7,710 nucleotides of DNA from Gemmatimonadota bacterium (GTDB lineage: Bacteria; Gemmatimonadota; Gemmatimonadetes; Longimicrobiales; Longimicrobiaceae): NCBI GenBank assembly GCA_019240375.1, contig JAFAYN010000099.1, positions 1 through 7,710 of the forward strand, given 5' to 3'. Both the position numbers and the translations under genes were made by a program. Of the stretch, positions 1 to 6,112 are shown one piece after another; within the stretch, counting starts at the first letter, position 1, and the number at the start of each line of letters is the position of its first letter. The notes beneath the pieces were generated by a model. The model made no database searches. It was not told the DNA's origin and worked only from the letters and a program-made list of their open reading frames with translations.

Positions 1-52
1 AGGTGGACTCCATGAAGCCGGCGTTTCCGCCGCAAACGTTACACCTGGCCAT
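1..52 (-). CDS. Partial zinc-ribbon-like protein, N-terminal 17 codons only
   Basis: An ATG at 52-50 on the minus strand opens a frame that stays open to the window edge and reads MARCNVCGGNAGFMEST. The CxxC knuckle (Cys4, Cys7) followed by Gly-Gly right at the N terminus is typical of small bacterial zinc-ribbon proteins, where a second CxxC follows further on; that part would lie outside the window. No strong Shine-Dalgarno sequence is visible; the bases just upstream are occupied by a perfect inverted repeat (56-69). Only 17 codons can be read, so the frame could be open by chance, although the Cys pattern argues against that. Function is unknown; metal binding is inferred from the motif only. 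Confidence 0.45.
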   Translation of the reverse strand, partial: MARCNVCGGNAGFMEST

Positions 53-55
53 GTG

Positions 56-69
56 CGAGAGGTCTCTCG
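56..69. repeat. Short perfect inverted repeat next to a start codon
   Basis: Six-base arms CGAGAG and CTCTCG are separated by GT. The repeat lies 3 bases upstream of the minus-strand ATG at 52-50. Its position in the 5' untranslated region of that gene would fit an operator or an mRNA hairpin controlling translation. A repeat this short can also occur by chance. Confidence 0.3.
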
Positions 70-109
70 GGAGTGGCAGATACGGGGGGATGGGAGAAGC
101 CCGTCTCAG

Positions 110-247
110 TCAGCGGTTCTCCGGGGGCGCCTGAAGCTGGACCAGCCCCGCGGCAGTGTGCCGAAAGCCACTACTGCGGTAGAACCCCTCCAGGTGGGGC
201 TCGTAGTCCACGTGCAGCAACCGGCATACCCTACCAGCCCGCGATCT
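110..247 (-). pseudogene. Remnant of a GNAT N-acetyltransferase gene (C-terminal part)
   Basis: Minus-strand translation from 247 down to the TGA at 112-110 gives 45 residues. The core, HVDYEPHLEGFYRSSGFR (from about residue 12), followed by HTAAGLVQL, matches the pattern of the last strand-helix-strand of GNAT acetyltransferases: a hydrophobic strand, then the FYxxxGF segment near acetyl-CoA, then a closing strand. The frame is blocked upstream by TAG (250-248). No ATG or GTG start lies before the conserved part, and the next gene upstream ends at 271, so the N-terminal two-thirds of a normal acetyltransferase (usually 140-180 residues) is absent. I read it as a truncated, dead gene. The GNAT assignment is from remembered family patterns. 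An alternative is one or more frameshifts in the remnant, but only about 20 bases separate it from the upstream CDS, so most of the gene must be deleted. Confidence 0.5.
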
Positions 248-270
248 CTACGTCGCCCGTAATGCCCGGC

Positions 271-699
271 TCAGTGTGCCAGGCGTCGCGCCACGGGAAG
301 CACGAGCACCCCGCCGACCACCGAGGCGGCGGCTCCCAGCAGGGCCGCTACGCCGAGACTGAGGGCTACAGCCGCGCTCACCCGCACCAGCACTTCCACC
401 GCACCCAGCATGCGGTCCACCTGCTCGAACGCGGGCTGCGCGAGCGCGTACAGGGTCGGAAGCGTCGCCGCGAAGAAGAGCAGCCCGGCTACGACACCGG
501 CGCCGGCCGAGTGCTTGATCCCCTGTCCGAAGCTCACCCGCTCTTCCTTCATGCGCGCGGAGGACAGCACCGCGAAAGCGCCCCCGAACAGCGGCCAGAG
601 GAGCGGCCATGCGTGGCTGTAGGGGATGAGCGCGTTCAGGTAGAACAGCACTCCGGCGAGCAGACCGACCAACACCCCGGAAGGCAGGCGTGCAGACAT
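271..699 (-). CDS. Small multi-pass membrane protein of unknown function
   Basis: The protein has 142 residues. The ATG at 699-697 is preceded by GGAGAG (709-704) four bases upstream, which fixes the start; the frame also extends further upstream but that stretch overlaps psd antisense-free coding sequence and is not plausible. Hydrophobic segments lie at about residues 6-24, 31-47, 63-85 and 105-137, so four membrane helices are likely, with a short charged loop (SARMKEERVSFGQG) between the second and third. The C terminus is Arg-rich (ARRLAH), which by the positive-inside rule would be cytoplasmic. It lies 110 bases after psd on the same strand and is probably the last gene of that unit. 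The general size and helix count resemble small uncharacterised DUF-type inner membrane proteins, but I do not recognise a specific family and infer no function. Confidence 0.75.
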   Translation of the reverse strand: MSARLPSGVLVGLLAGVLFYLNALIPYSHAWPLLWPLFGGAFAVLSSARMKEERVSFGQGIKHSAGAGVVAGLLFFAATLPTLYALAQPAFEQVDRMLGAVEVLVRVSAAVALSLGVAALLGAAASVVGGVLVLPVARRLAH

Positions 700-809
700 G
701 GCACTCTCCACGGTCGTAAGGAACCAGCCGGGCGGCCCGGATCGAGCCGTCACGGACAGAACGGATTCCGCCCGAAGTACGCCCGCCGGTTCACCGGAAT
801 CGGCGACGC

Positions 810-1733
810 TTACCGGACCTCCCCCCGCCCCAGCGCCTGCCCCAGCCGCATCGCCATCCCCGCTTCCAAGCCCGGCTCCAGCGCCACCCGCCCCCGCTCG
901 AACAGGAGCACCACCGTCGACCCCAGGTGGAAAGTCATGATCTCGTCCCCCTGCTTTATGGAAACGGGGGGATCGTACCGGCGCGTCGCTGCCTCCGCGC
1001 CGCGCCGGTTGGTCACCCAGGCGCTCCGCCCCGGGGGCGCGTTCCACTCCGCGTCGAACGCCGCCGAGATCCGCCCCACGTTGTAGGCCCCCACCGCCAC
1101 CGCCGCCACCCGCCCCAGCGGCCCGTCCACGTAGGTGATCAGCCGCTCGTTGCGGACGAACAGGTCGGGGAGGTGCATCACCGCCGGGACGTTCACCGGG
1201 AGGAGCGCCCCCGGGACGTGCCGCGCCACCGGGATGGTGCCTCCGCACGGCGAGTGGATGCGGTGGTAGTCGCGCGGGCTCAGGTAGATGGTGACGAAGG
1301 CGCCGCCCTCGTAGCGCTCCCCCGCCACCGGGTCGTCCAGCAACTCCCCCACCGAGTACCAGCGCCCCTTGGCCTGGATCGCCCGCCCACCGGTGACCGT
1401 CCCCACCTGCCCCGTCACCCCATCCACCGGGCACGCCGCCACCGACGGGTCGTCCGGCCACGTCCGCGCCCCCTCGCGCAGCCTGCGCGTGAAGAAGCGG
1501 TTGAGCGTCGGGTACTCCTCCAGCGGAAGCTCCGCCTCGGACGGGTCGGCGCCCACGCCGCGCGCGAAAGCGCCCAGCACCGCGCGCCGGAGCGGGCGCG
1601 GAAGGGGGACGTCCGCCACGCGCCCGAAGGCGCGGCTCAGCGCCCCCTGCGGGAGACGGCGGAGCACGGCCAGGAGCGTGCGCTGCCCGTGCGTGGGGAG
1701 CGTGGGGAAGTCTTCCGGATCGGGTTGGCTCAT
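810..1733 (-). CDS. psd: Phosphatidylserine decarboxylase proenzyme
   Basis: The 307-residue enzyme converts phosphatidylserine to phosphatidylethanolamine at the membrane. It is made as a proenzyme that cuts itself to form a pyruvoyl group. The sequence shows the self-cleavage motif LGST at 270-273, so cleavage before Ser272 would give a long beta chain (1-271) and a short alpha chain of 36 residues. The proenzyme triad known from E. coli (Asp90, His147, Ser254) maps to Asp104 in CPVDG, His160 in DYHRIHSP and Ser272; the second catalytic histidine maps to His157. N-terminal features such as YPTLNRFFTRRL (74-85) are also family-typical, and the length is close to the 322 residues of E. coli Psd. 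There is no obvious transmembrane helix. The ATG at 1733-1731 has only a weak upstream purine run. It lies 43 bases after the DxD protein gene. No pssA is visible beside it, so its substrate-making partner must be elsewhere. Confidence 0.96.
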   Translation of the reverse strand: MSQPDPEDFPTLPTHGQRTLLAVLRRLPQGALSRAFGRVADVPLPRPLRRAVLGAFARGVGADPSEAELPLEEYPTLNRFFTRRLREGARTWPDDPSVAACPVDGVTGQVGTVTGGRAIQAKGRWYSVGELLDDPVAGERYEGGAFVTIYLSPRDYHRIHSPCGGTIPVARHVPGALLPVNVPAVMHLPDLFVRNERLITYVDGPLGRVAAVAVGAYNVGRISAAFDAEWNAPPGRSAWVTNRRGAEAATRRYDPPVSIKQGDEIMTFHLGSTVVLLFERGRVALEPGLEAGMAMRLGQALGRGEVR

Positions 1734-1776
1734 CCTCGGCCGGCTTTGCAGGGTTCGGGCCCGGAGCGTCGGGCAC

Positions 1777-2754
1777 TCACGCGAGCGGGAGGCTCGACCC
1801 GGCCCGGGTGCGCTCGTCGTGCAGGGCGCGCAGCGGCGCGACCTCCGGGTGCTCCCCGCCCCCGCCCAGCTCCTCCAGCAGCCGGCAGCTCGCGTACCCC
1901 TGTGAGGCGCGGTCGTAGCGGGCCTCCCACTCCCGCATCGCGCGCTCGTCGCCCGGCGACTCGAACGGAAAGCGCACCGGGGGGTTCTCCACCCCCACGC
2001 GCCAGGGCTTCGGCGTCAGCCGGGCGCGGAAGCTCTTCTGCGCGCGGCAGAGGCGGACGTACTGCGGGTCGGCCCCCAGCGCGGTCATCGCCTCCTGCGC
2101 CGCCGCGTCCGTGGGGGTGAAGAGGGCGTGCGTGACCAGGTAGCGCAGCCCCGAGTGCGTCCGGTAGACGCGCACACGCCAGTCCGGGTGCGAGGAGATC
2201 CAGCGGCGCAGACGGTCGAGAGCGGGAGATGCGGAATCCGCCGACGCCGAGGGGGCGGCCGGAGCCACGGAGCCGCGGGGGCCGAGCACGCTTTCCAGCA
2301 GCGACAGCAGCACGCCCGGCAGCGCATCGATCCGCTCCCTCCCCAGCACCCCTTCGATCAGGCTCCACAGCGAAGAGGAAGAGGAGGAAGAGACGGCGAC
2401 GGGCTTCTCCGCGCGCGGCACGTCCACGTCGATGAAGAAGACGCGGGCGGCGTTCAGCACCAGCGCGCCGTAGGAGTTGCGGGTGATCGCGGCCTCCGGC
2501 GCGTCGCCCCCGTCCGCCGCGGGGAACTCGCGCTCGACCTCCTCGCGGAGCGGGCGGTCCCCGTACGAGTACCGCTCCGGGAACCCCTCCCCGGCCGCGA
2601 TGCGGGCCGCGATCCGCCCGATGGCCTCCTCGGCGAGCGTCGCGGCCTCGCCCTCGCTGCTCCGGGAGCCGCGCCAGACGTGGAAGTGGATGCGCCTGCC
2701 GTCCGGGGTGGTCGCCTGCGAGTCGGCCCTGCGCCAGTAGCGGGGGATCAGCAT
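1777..2754 (-). CDS. Conserved protein of unknown function with DxD motif, possibly primase-polymerase-like
   Basis: The protein has 325 residues and starts MLIPRYWRRA. An earlier in-frame ATG at 2835 would add 27 low-complexity residues, but GGAG (2764-2761) six bases before the ATG at 2754 supports the shorter form. Conserved-looking blocks are YGDRPLREEV (64-73), a hydrophobic strand ending in FFIDVD (106-111, with Asp109 and Asp111), WRVRVYRTHSGLRYLVTH (192-209), and LCRAQKSFRARLTPKPWR (235-252). A Ser run (122-128) and an Ala/Ser/Pro-rich stretch (about 162-178) sit between the second and third blocks and look like a disordered insert. A strand with DxD followed by a strand-turn-strand with a late His resembles the hhhDhD and sxH motifs of archaeo-eukaryotic primases. 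That is a hypothesis; the family may be something else. No signal peptide or helix for membrane insertion is seen. It probably heads the psd transcription unit. Confidence 0.8.
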   Translation of the reverse strand: MLIPRYWRRADSQATTPDGRRIHFHVWRGSRSSEGEAATLAEEAIGRIAARIAAGEGFPERYSYGDRPLREEVEREFPAADGGDAPEAAITRNSYGALVLNAARVFFIDVDVPRAEKPVAVSSSSSSSLWSLIEGVLGRERIDALPGVLLSLLESVLGPRGSVAPAAPSASADSASPALDRLRRWISSHPDWRVRVYRTHSGLRYLVTHALFTPTDAAAQEAMTALGADPQYVRLCRAQKSFRARLTPKPWRVGVENPPVRFPFESPGDERAMREWEARYDRASQGYASCRLLEELGGGGEHPEVAPLRALHDERTRAGSSLPLA

Positions 2755-2760
2755 GGAAGG

Positions 2761-2764
2761 CTCC
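2761..2764 (-). promoter_or_regulatory. Shine-Dalgarno site deciding the start at 2754
   Basis: On the minus strand GGAG is followed by six bases and then ATG. No comparable site precedes the in-frame ATG at 2835, so translation from 2754 is preferred. Confidence 0.65.
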
Positions 2765-2805
2765 GTGTCGGGGGAGGATCGGGGACGTGCACGGGAGTGG
2801 GGCTC

Positions 2806-2835
2806 AGTATGAGGGGTGGTCCGTGGCGGTCGCAA
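2806..2835 (-). promoter_or_regulatory. Candidate sigma-70-type promoter for the psd unit
   Basis: On the minus strand TTGCGA (2835-2830) and CATACT (2811-2806) are separated by 18 bases. Each matches the -35 and -10 consensus at four of six positions. A start of transcription near 2799 would leave a leader of about 45 bases before the ATG at 2754. This is a by-eye match in GC-rich DNA and needs experimental support. If it is used, it also excludes the longer 2835 start of the DxD protein. Confidence 0.35.
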
Positions 2836-2840
2836 GGCGG

Positions 2841-2862
2841 CCGGGCCCGTCGCGGGGCCCGG
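2841..2862. repeat. GC-rich hairpin in divergent intergenic region
   Basis: Perfect eight-base arms CCGGGCCC and GGGCCCGG flank the loop GTCGCG. On the plus strand the hairpin is soon followed by CCCTTTCT, giving it a terminator-like look, but no plus-strand gene ends here. It lies between the two candidate divergent promoters, so it may insulate them, bind a regulator or be a spurious GC palindrome. Confidence 0.4.
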
Positions 2863-2891
2863 GCGGCCCTTTCTCCCTCACCCCCGCGATG

Positions 2892-2900
2892 TGTTAGATT
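2892..2900 (+). promoter_or_regulatory. Candidate extended -10 promoter for the M16 pair
   Basis: TGT followed by TAGATT forms an extended -10 element within a locally less GC-rich patch. No good -35 hexamer is found 16-19 bases upstream (the region is TTTCTCCC), which extended -10 promoters tolerate. The leader to the GTG at 2991 would be about 84 bases. The assignment is by eye. Confidence 0.35.
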
Positions 2901-2990
2901 CGGTCCGCCGGCCCGCCGGGCGCATCCCTTGCAGCCCCGCCGCGGCTCCGAAACACGGCATCAACACGACCACAGCGACCGACGACCCAA

Positions 2991-4295
2991 GTGTCCCGTT
3001 CTTCCATACCGTCCATCACCATCCCCTTCCGGGCGCACACGCTCGGCAACGGGATGCGCATCGTCGTGCACGAAGACCGCGCCTCTCCCATCGTGGCCGT
3101 GCACCTCATGTACCACGCCGGCTCGCGGCACGAAGTCCCGGGGAGGACGGGGCTGGCGCACCTCCTGGAGCACCTGATGTTCGAGGGGTCGGAGCACGCC
3201 CCCAAGGGCGCCTTCGACGACCTGCTGGAGCGCGCCGGCGGGAGCAACAACGGCTCCACCTGGCTGGACCGCACCAACTACTACGAGACCGTCCCCTCGC
3301 ACGCCGTGGAGCTCCCGCTCTGGCTGGAGCGCGACCGGATGGCGCACTTCCTGTCCGTGCTGGACCAGGAGAAGCTGGACTTGCAGCGCGGCGTGGTGAT
3401 CAACGAGCGGCGCCAATCCTACGAGAACCGCCCGTACGGGCTGGCCGACGAGCGGCTGAGCGAGCTCCTCTTCCCCGACGGGCACCCGTACGGGTGGCCC
3501 ACCATCGGGTACGTCGCCGACCTGGAGGCGATGACCCTGGACGACATGCGCACATTCTACGGGACGTACTACACCCCCAGCAACTCGGTGCTGGTCTTCG
3601 CGGGGGACATCGGGCCGGAGGAGGCGTTCGCGCTGGCAGAGCGCTACTTCGGTGACCTCCCGGCCGGTCCGGCGCTCCCGCGGCGCGAGGGCGAGAGCGT
3701 GGAGCCCGCGGCCGGGCACCGGCGCGAGACCATGCCCGACCGGGTCTCCTTCCCGCGGGTGTACCGCGCCTTCGCCGTCCCCGGGTACGGCACTCCGGAC
3801 TGGGTGGCGCTCGACGTGCTCGCCTACCTCCTTTCCGACGGGGAAAGCTCCCGCATGCAGCGCGCGCTGGTGCGCGAGGGGCGGATCGCGCAGGACGTGG
3901 ACACCTACCTGTACCCGACCGAGCTGGAGGCCGTCTTCGGGATCGTGGCCACCGCGCGCACCGGGATCCCCGCCGAGCGGCTGGAGGAAGCCTTCGAGCG
4001 GGTGGTCGCGGAGGTGGTGGAGAACGGCGTCTCGGAGGACGAGGTGGTGGCCGCCGTGCGCCGGACGCGCCGCGACCAGGTGGCGCAGCTCGCCAACGTG
4101 GAGGAGCGCGCCGAGTCCCTGGCCTACGCGGCCACGACGCTGGGCGACCCGGGGCGCTTCGACGAGGTGATGGCGGCGTACGCCGACGTCACCCCGGAGG
4201 ACGTGCGCCGCGTCGCCGCCGAGTACCTGCGCCCGGAGCGCGGCGCGACGGTGGTGGTGGTCCCCGCGGCCGGGGAGGTGCAGGATGCCGCATAA
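2991..4295 (+). CDS. M16 family zinc peptidase, catalytic subunit
   Basis: This 434-residue protein belongs to the M16 (pitrilysin, mitochondrial processing peptidase) family. The inverted zinc motif HLLEH is at 57-61 (His57 and His61 zinc ligands, Glu60 base), and the third ligand is Glu139 in INERRQ, about 77 residues later as in the family. The segment NGMRIVVHED (20-29) is the usual first strand. The second half (from about 245) is the paired M16 domain: LLSDGESSRMQRALVRE retains the SSR element and Arg295, but the position seven residues on, where active single-chain enzymes such as insulysin have Tyr, is Asp302. So the catalytic centre is present and the substrate C-terminus-binding Tyr is missing. 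No signal peptide is seen, suggesting a cytoplasmic enzyme. The GTG start has a poor ribosome site; the next Met (22) would remove the first strand. Its last 11 bases overlap the next M16 gene. Confidence 0.94.
   Translation: MSRSSIPSITIPFRAHTLGNGMRIVVHEDRASPIVAVHLMYHAGSRHEVPGRTGLAHLLEHLMFEGSEHAPKGAFDDLLERAGGSNNGSTWLDRTNYYETVPSHAVELPLWLERDRMAHFLSVLDQEKLDLQRGVVINERRQSYENRPYGLADERLSELLFPDGHPYGWPTIGYVADLEAMTLDDMRTFYGTYYTPSNSVLVFAGDIGPEEAFALAERYFGDLPAGPALPRREGESVEPAAGHRRETMPDRVSFPRVYRAFAVPGYGTPDWVALDVLAYLLSDGESSRMQRALVREGRIAQDVDTYLYPTELEAVFGIVATARTGIPAERLEEAFERVVAEVVENGVSEDEVVAAVRRTRRDQVAQLANVEERAESLAYAATTLGDPGRFDEVMAAYADVTPEDVRRVAAEYLRPERGATVVVVPAAGEVQDAA
4274..4278 (+). promoter_or_regulatory. 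Shine-Dalgarno site inside the upstream M16 gene
   Basis: GGAGG lies six bases before the ATG at 4285 and within the last codons of the preceding gene. This fixes the start of the second M16 gene and predicts translational coupling of the two subunits. Confidence 0.75.
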
Positions 4296-5640
4296 CGCCG
4301 CCGCGCCCCGCGTCCTCCCCGCCCCGGCGCTCGGGGCGCCGCCGGTTCCCCGCGTCCCGGTCCCGGAGCGGTGGACCCTCCCCAACGGGGCGCGGGTGGT
4401 GTTCCTCCCCCGCGCCGGGATCCCGCAGGTGGCGCTCCGGCTGGTGCTCCCCGCCGGCTCGTCCGCGGACCCGGCCGAGTACCCCGGGACCGCCGCGCTG
4501 GTGGCCTCTCTCCTGACCGAGGGGACGCGGGGGTACGACGCCACCGCGCTCAACGCCCGCATCGACGCGCTGGGCGCGTCGGTGGGCGCGCACGCGGGGC
4601 ACGACTTCGCCGAGGTGGAGATGACGCTGCTGGCGGGGACGCTCGACGAGGGGATCCCGCTCCTGGCCGAGATCGTCACCCGCCCGACGTTCCCCGAGGA
4701 CGAGACGGAGCGGGTGCGCGCCGAGATGCTGGACGCCTTCGAGGCGCGCCAGGACGAGCCCGCCAACGTCGCCGACGACCGCACCCTGGCGGAGGTGTAC
4801 GGCGAGGGGCACCCGTACGGCCGCCCCTCCTTCGGGACGGCGGAGGGGGTCGGGGCGGTGCCGCGGGAGGCGCTGGCCGCCTTCCACGCGGCGCGCTTCC
4901 GGCCGGAGGGGGCGTTCCTGGTGGCCGCGGGCGACTTCGACCCGGCGGAGCTGCGGGCGCTGCTGGAGTCCGCCTTCGCGCACTGGACCGGGGGCGCGGA
5001 GCCGGTCGCCTACCCCGCCGCGCCGGCCCGCCCGGCTTGCGCCGGGGAGCGGGTGGAGATCCCCTGGCCCGACTCGGCGCAGGGGGAGATCCGCATCGCC
5101 GGGACGGGGATGGTGCGCACCGACCCGCGCTGGGTGGTCGCCTCGGTCGCCAACTACATCCTGGGGGGGAGCACCATCCTGGGGCGGCTCGGCTCCAACC
5201 TGCGCGAGGACAAGGGGTGGACGTACGGCGTCCGCTCCGCCTTCTCGGCCGGAGTCGCGCCGGGCGGGTGGGTGGCCGAGACCGCGGTGGAGGGCGAGTT
5301 CACCCCGCGGGCGGTGGAGGAGATGCTGGGGGAGATGCGGCGGATGATGACCGAGCCGGTCCCGGAAGAGGAATTGCGGCGGGCCAAGGACGCGCTGATC
5401 CTTTCCCTCCCCCGCGCCTTCGAGACCCCGGCGCGCGTCGCCAGCCGCTTCGCCACGCTGGAAGCGTACGGCCTGCCGCGCGACTACTGGGAGCGCTTCC
5501 CGGAGCAGGTGGAGGCGGTCACCGCCGAAGACATCCTGGCCGTCTCGCGGGAGCACTTCGACCCGGCGCGGGTGGTCTGCGTCACCGTGGGGGGCGCGGC
5601 GTCCGGGGAGCAGGTGGAAGAGTCGGAAGAGGAAGAGTAA
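4285..5640 (+). CDS. M16 family peptidase-like protein, non-catalytic partner subunit
   Basis: This 451-residue M16 homologue has the same two-domain layout, beginning at WTLPNGARVVFLPRAG (30-45). Where HxxEH should stand, in GTAALVASLLTEGT (68-81), the three key residues are Ala71, Ala74 and Ser75, so zinc cannot be bound. The C-terminal domain has LGSNLREDKGWTYGVRS (302-318), with Arg307 and Tyr314 spaced seven apart exactly as Arg824 and Tyr831 in human insulysin, the pair that holds substrate. It therefore complements the upstream subunit, which has the zinc site but no Tyr. Comparable split pairs are known, for example the Sphingomonas A1 M16 proteins. The 11-base overlap with the upstream gene and an internal ribosome site point to coordinated, stoichiometric synthesis. 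There is no clear signal peptide; residues 1-25 are Ala/Pro-rich. The C terminus is a short acidic tail (EESEEEE) beyond the fold, of unknown use. Confidence 0.93.
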   Translation: MPHNAAAPRVLPAPALGAPPVPRVPVPERWTLPNGARVVFLPRAGIPQVALRLVLPAGSSADPAEYPGTAALVASLLTEGTRGYDATALNARIDALGASVGAHAGHDFAEVEMTLLAGTLDEGIPLLAEIVTRPTFPEDETERVRAEMLDAFEARQDEPANVADDRTLAEVYGEGHPYGRPSFGTAEGVGAVPREALAAFHAARFRPEGAFLVAAGDFDPAELRALLESAFAHWTGGAEPVAYPAAPARPACAGERVEIPWPDSAQGEIRIAGTGMVRTDPRWVVASVANYILGGSTILGRLGSNLREDKGWTYGVRSAFSAGVAPGGWVAETAVEGEFTPRAVEEMLGEMRRMMTEPVPEEELRRAKDALILSLPRAFETPARVASRFATLEAYGLPRDYWERFPEQVEAVTAEDILAVSREHFDPARVVCVTVGGAASGEQVEESEEEE

Positions 5641-5649
5641 GGGGAAAAG

Positions 5650-5697
5650 CGAAGCGCCCGCTCCCGGGCCGGTCTGCCGGCGGGAGCGGGCGCTTCG
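5650..5697. terminator. Strong hairpin, probable bidirectional terminator
   Basis: A 17-base perfect stem (5650-5666 with 5681-5697, left arm CGAAGCGCCCGCTCCCG) encloses a smaller CCGG-TCTG-CCGG hairpin. It starts 10 bases after the stop of the second M16 gene and lies 30 bases beyond the stop of the convergent zinc-ribbon gene. On the minus strand the stem is followed by CTTTTCCCC, a short T tract. On the plus strand the following TCTTCG is poorer. It probably ends transcription from both sides. Confidence 0.8.
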
Positions 5698-5727
5698 TCT
5701 TCGCGTATGTGCCGCCGGGGGAGGCCC

Positions 5728-6036
5728 TCAGGCCTCCTTCCCTCCGCGCCACGCCGCGTCGTCGTCCGCCTCGAAGGGCGTGGGATCCACCGTCTCCACC
5801 TGGGGCACCGGGGTGCGGGGCCAGGCGGTCTGCCGCATCATCCCCTCCCAGCCGCACGACATGCACCAGCGCTGGTGCAGGAACCGGCGGATCGGGTGGA
5901 GGAGCCTGGAGCGGATGCTCAGCGTTTCGGAGCCACACCGCGGGCACTCCCGGCCGGCGGGGAGGAAGGCGATCAGCAGGGCGATCGGCGAGACCAGCAT
6001 CGCGACCCAGAGCGCGACCACGAACAGCCAGAACAT
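5728..6036 (-). CDS. Membrane-anchored zinc-ribbon protein of unknown function
   Basis: The protein has 102 residues. The ATG at 6036-6034 is preceded by a near-perfect ribosome site (AAGGAGGT at 6048-6041), so the start is secure, and an in-frame ATG at 6096 is rejected. Residues 2-25 form one hydrophobic helix at the N terminus, with no cleavage motif. They are followed by CPRCG (31-35) and CMSCGWEG (58-65), giving C-x2-C-x23-C-x2-C, a zinc-ribbon pattern, with a basic stretch (RSRLLHPIRRFLHQR) between the knuckles. The C-terminal 35 residues are acidic and Pro-rich, without predicted structure. The ribbon and basic loop following a single helix would probably face the cytoplasm. It stands alone, convergent with the M16 pair and divergent from the Sua5 gene. 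I do not recognise a named family, and no partner is suggested by context. Confidence 0.85.
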   Translation of the reverse strand: MFWLFVVALWVAMLVSPIALLIAFLPAGRECPRCGSETLSIRSRLLHPIRRFLHQRWCMSCGWEGMMRQTAWPRTPVPQVETVDPTPFEADDDAAWRGGKEA

Positions 6037-6040
6037 GGGG

Positions 6041-6048
6041 ACCTCCTT
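6041..6048 (-). promoter_or_regulatory. Strong Shine-Dalgarno site
   Basis: AAGGAGGT, almost the full anti-16S complement, sits four bases before the ATG at 6036. It is the best ribosome site in the window and predicts efficient translation of the small zinc-ribbon protein. Confidence 0.8.
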
Positions 6049-6084
6049 GCAGCCAGGTTTCGGGGATCCGACTCCGCCGGTGAA

Positions 6085-6112
6085 CGTTGATTTCAAGGTT
6101 CAGGGATCAACG
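6085..6112. repeat. Inverted repeat in divergent intergenic region
   Basis: Seven-base arms CGTTGAT and ATCAACG are separated by 14 bases. They lie 49-76 bases upstream of the zinc-ribbon gene's ATG, in the zone where its promoter would be. The spacing of arm centres (21 bases, two helical turns) would suit a dimeric regulator. No match to a named operator is recognised. Confidence 0.35.

Noticed and set aside
764..801. Inverted repeat GATTCCG and CGGAATC between psd and the membrane gene
   Set aside because: Seven-base arms with a 24-base gap and no T tract; too weak to call a terminator or operator.
700..1776. Upstream extension of the membrane-protein frame to 1776, giving 501 codons
   Set aside because: The extension overlaps psd on the same strand in another frame and has only Gly/Ala/Arg-rich composition; the start at 699 has a good ribosome site.
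2371..2391. Purine-rich repeat tract as a possible phase-variable microsatellite
   Set aside because: It only encodes the Ser run with mixed codons (no uniform repeat unit), so slippage-based switching is not supported.
2755..2835. N-terminal extension of the DxD protein to the ATG at 2835
   Set aside because: The extra 27 residues are low complexity, the ATG lacks a ribosome site, and the candidate promoter -10 and -35 fall inside the extension.
2961..4784. A 607-codon open frame on the minus strand opposite the M16 genes
   Set aside because: It is rich in Arg, Gly, His and Pro without domain motifs, lies antisense to two well-supported M16 genes, and is the usual by-product of strong GC bias at third codon positions.
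4371..6083. A 570-codon plus-strand frame running through the second M16 gene and the terminator
   Set aside because: Gly/Arg/Ala-rich out-of-frame shadow that reads through a strong hairpin and across the antisense of a better-supported gene.
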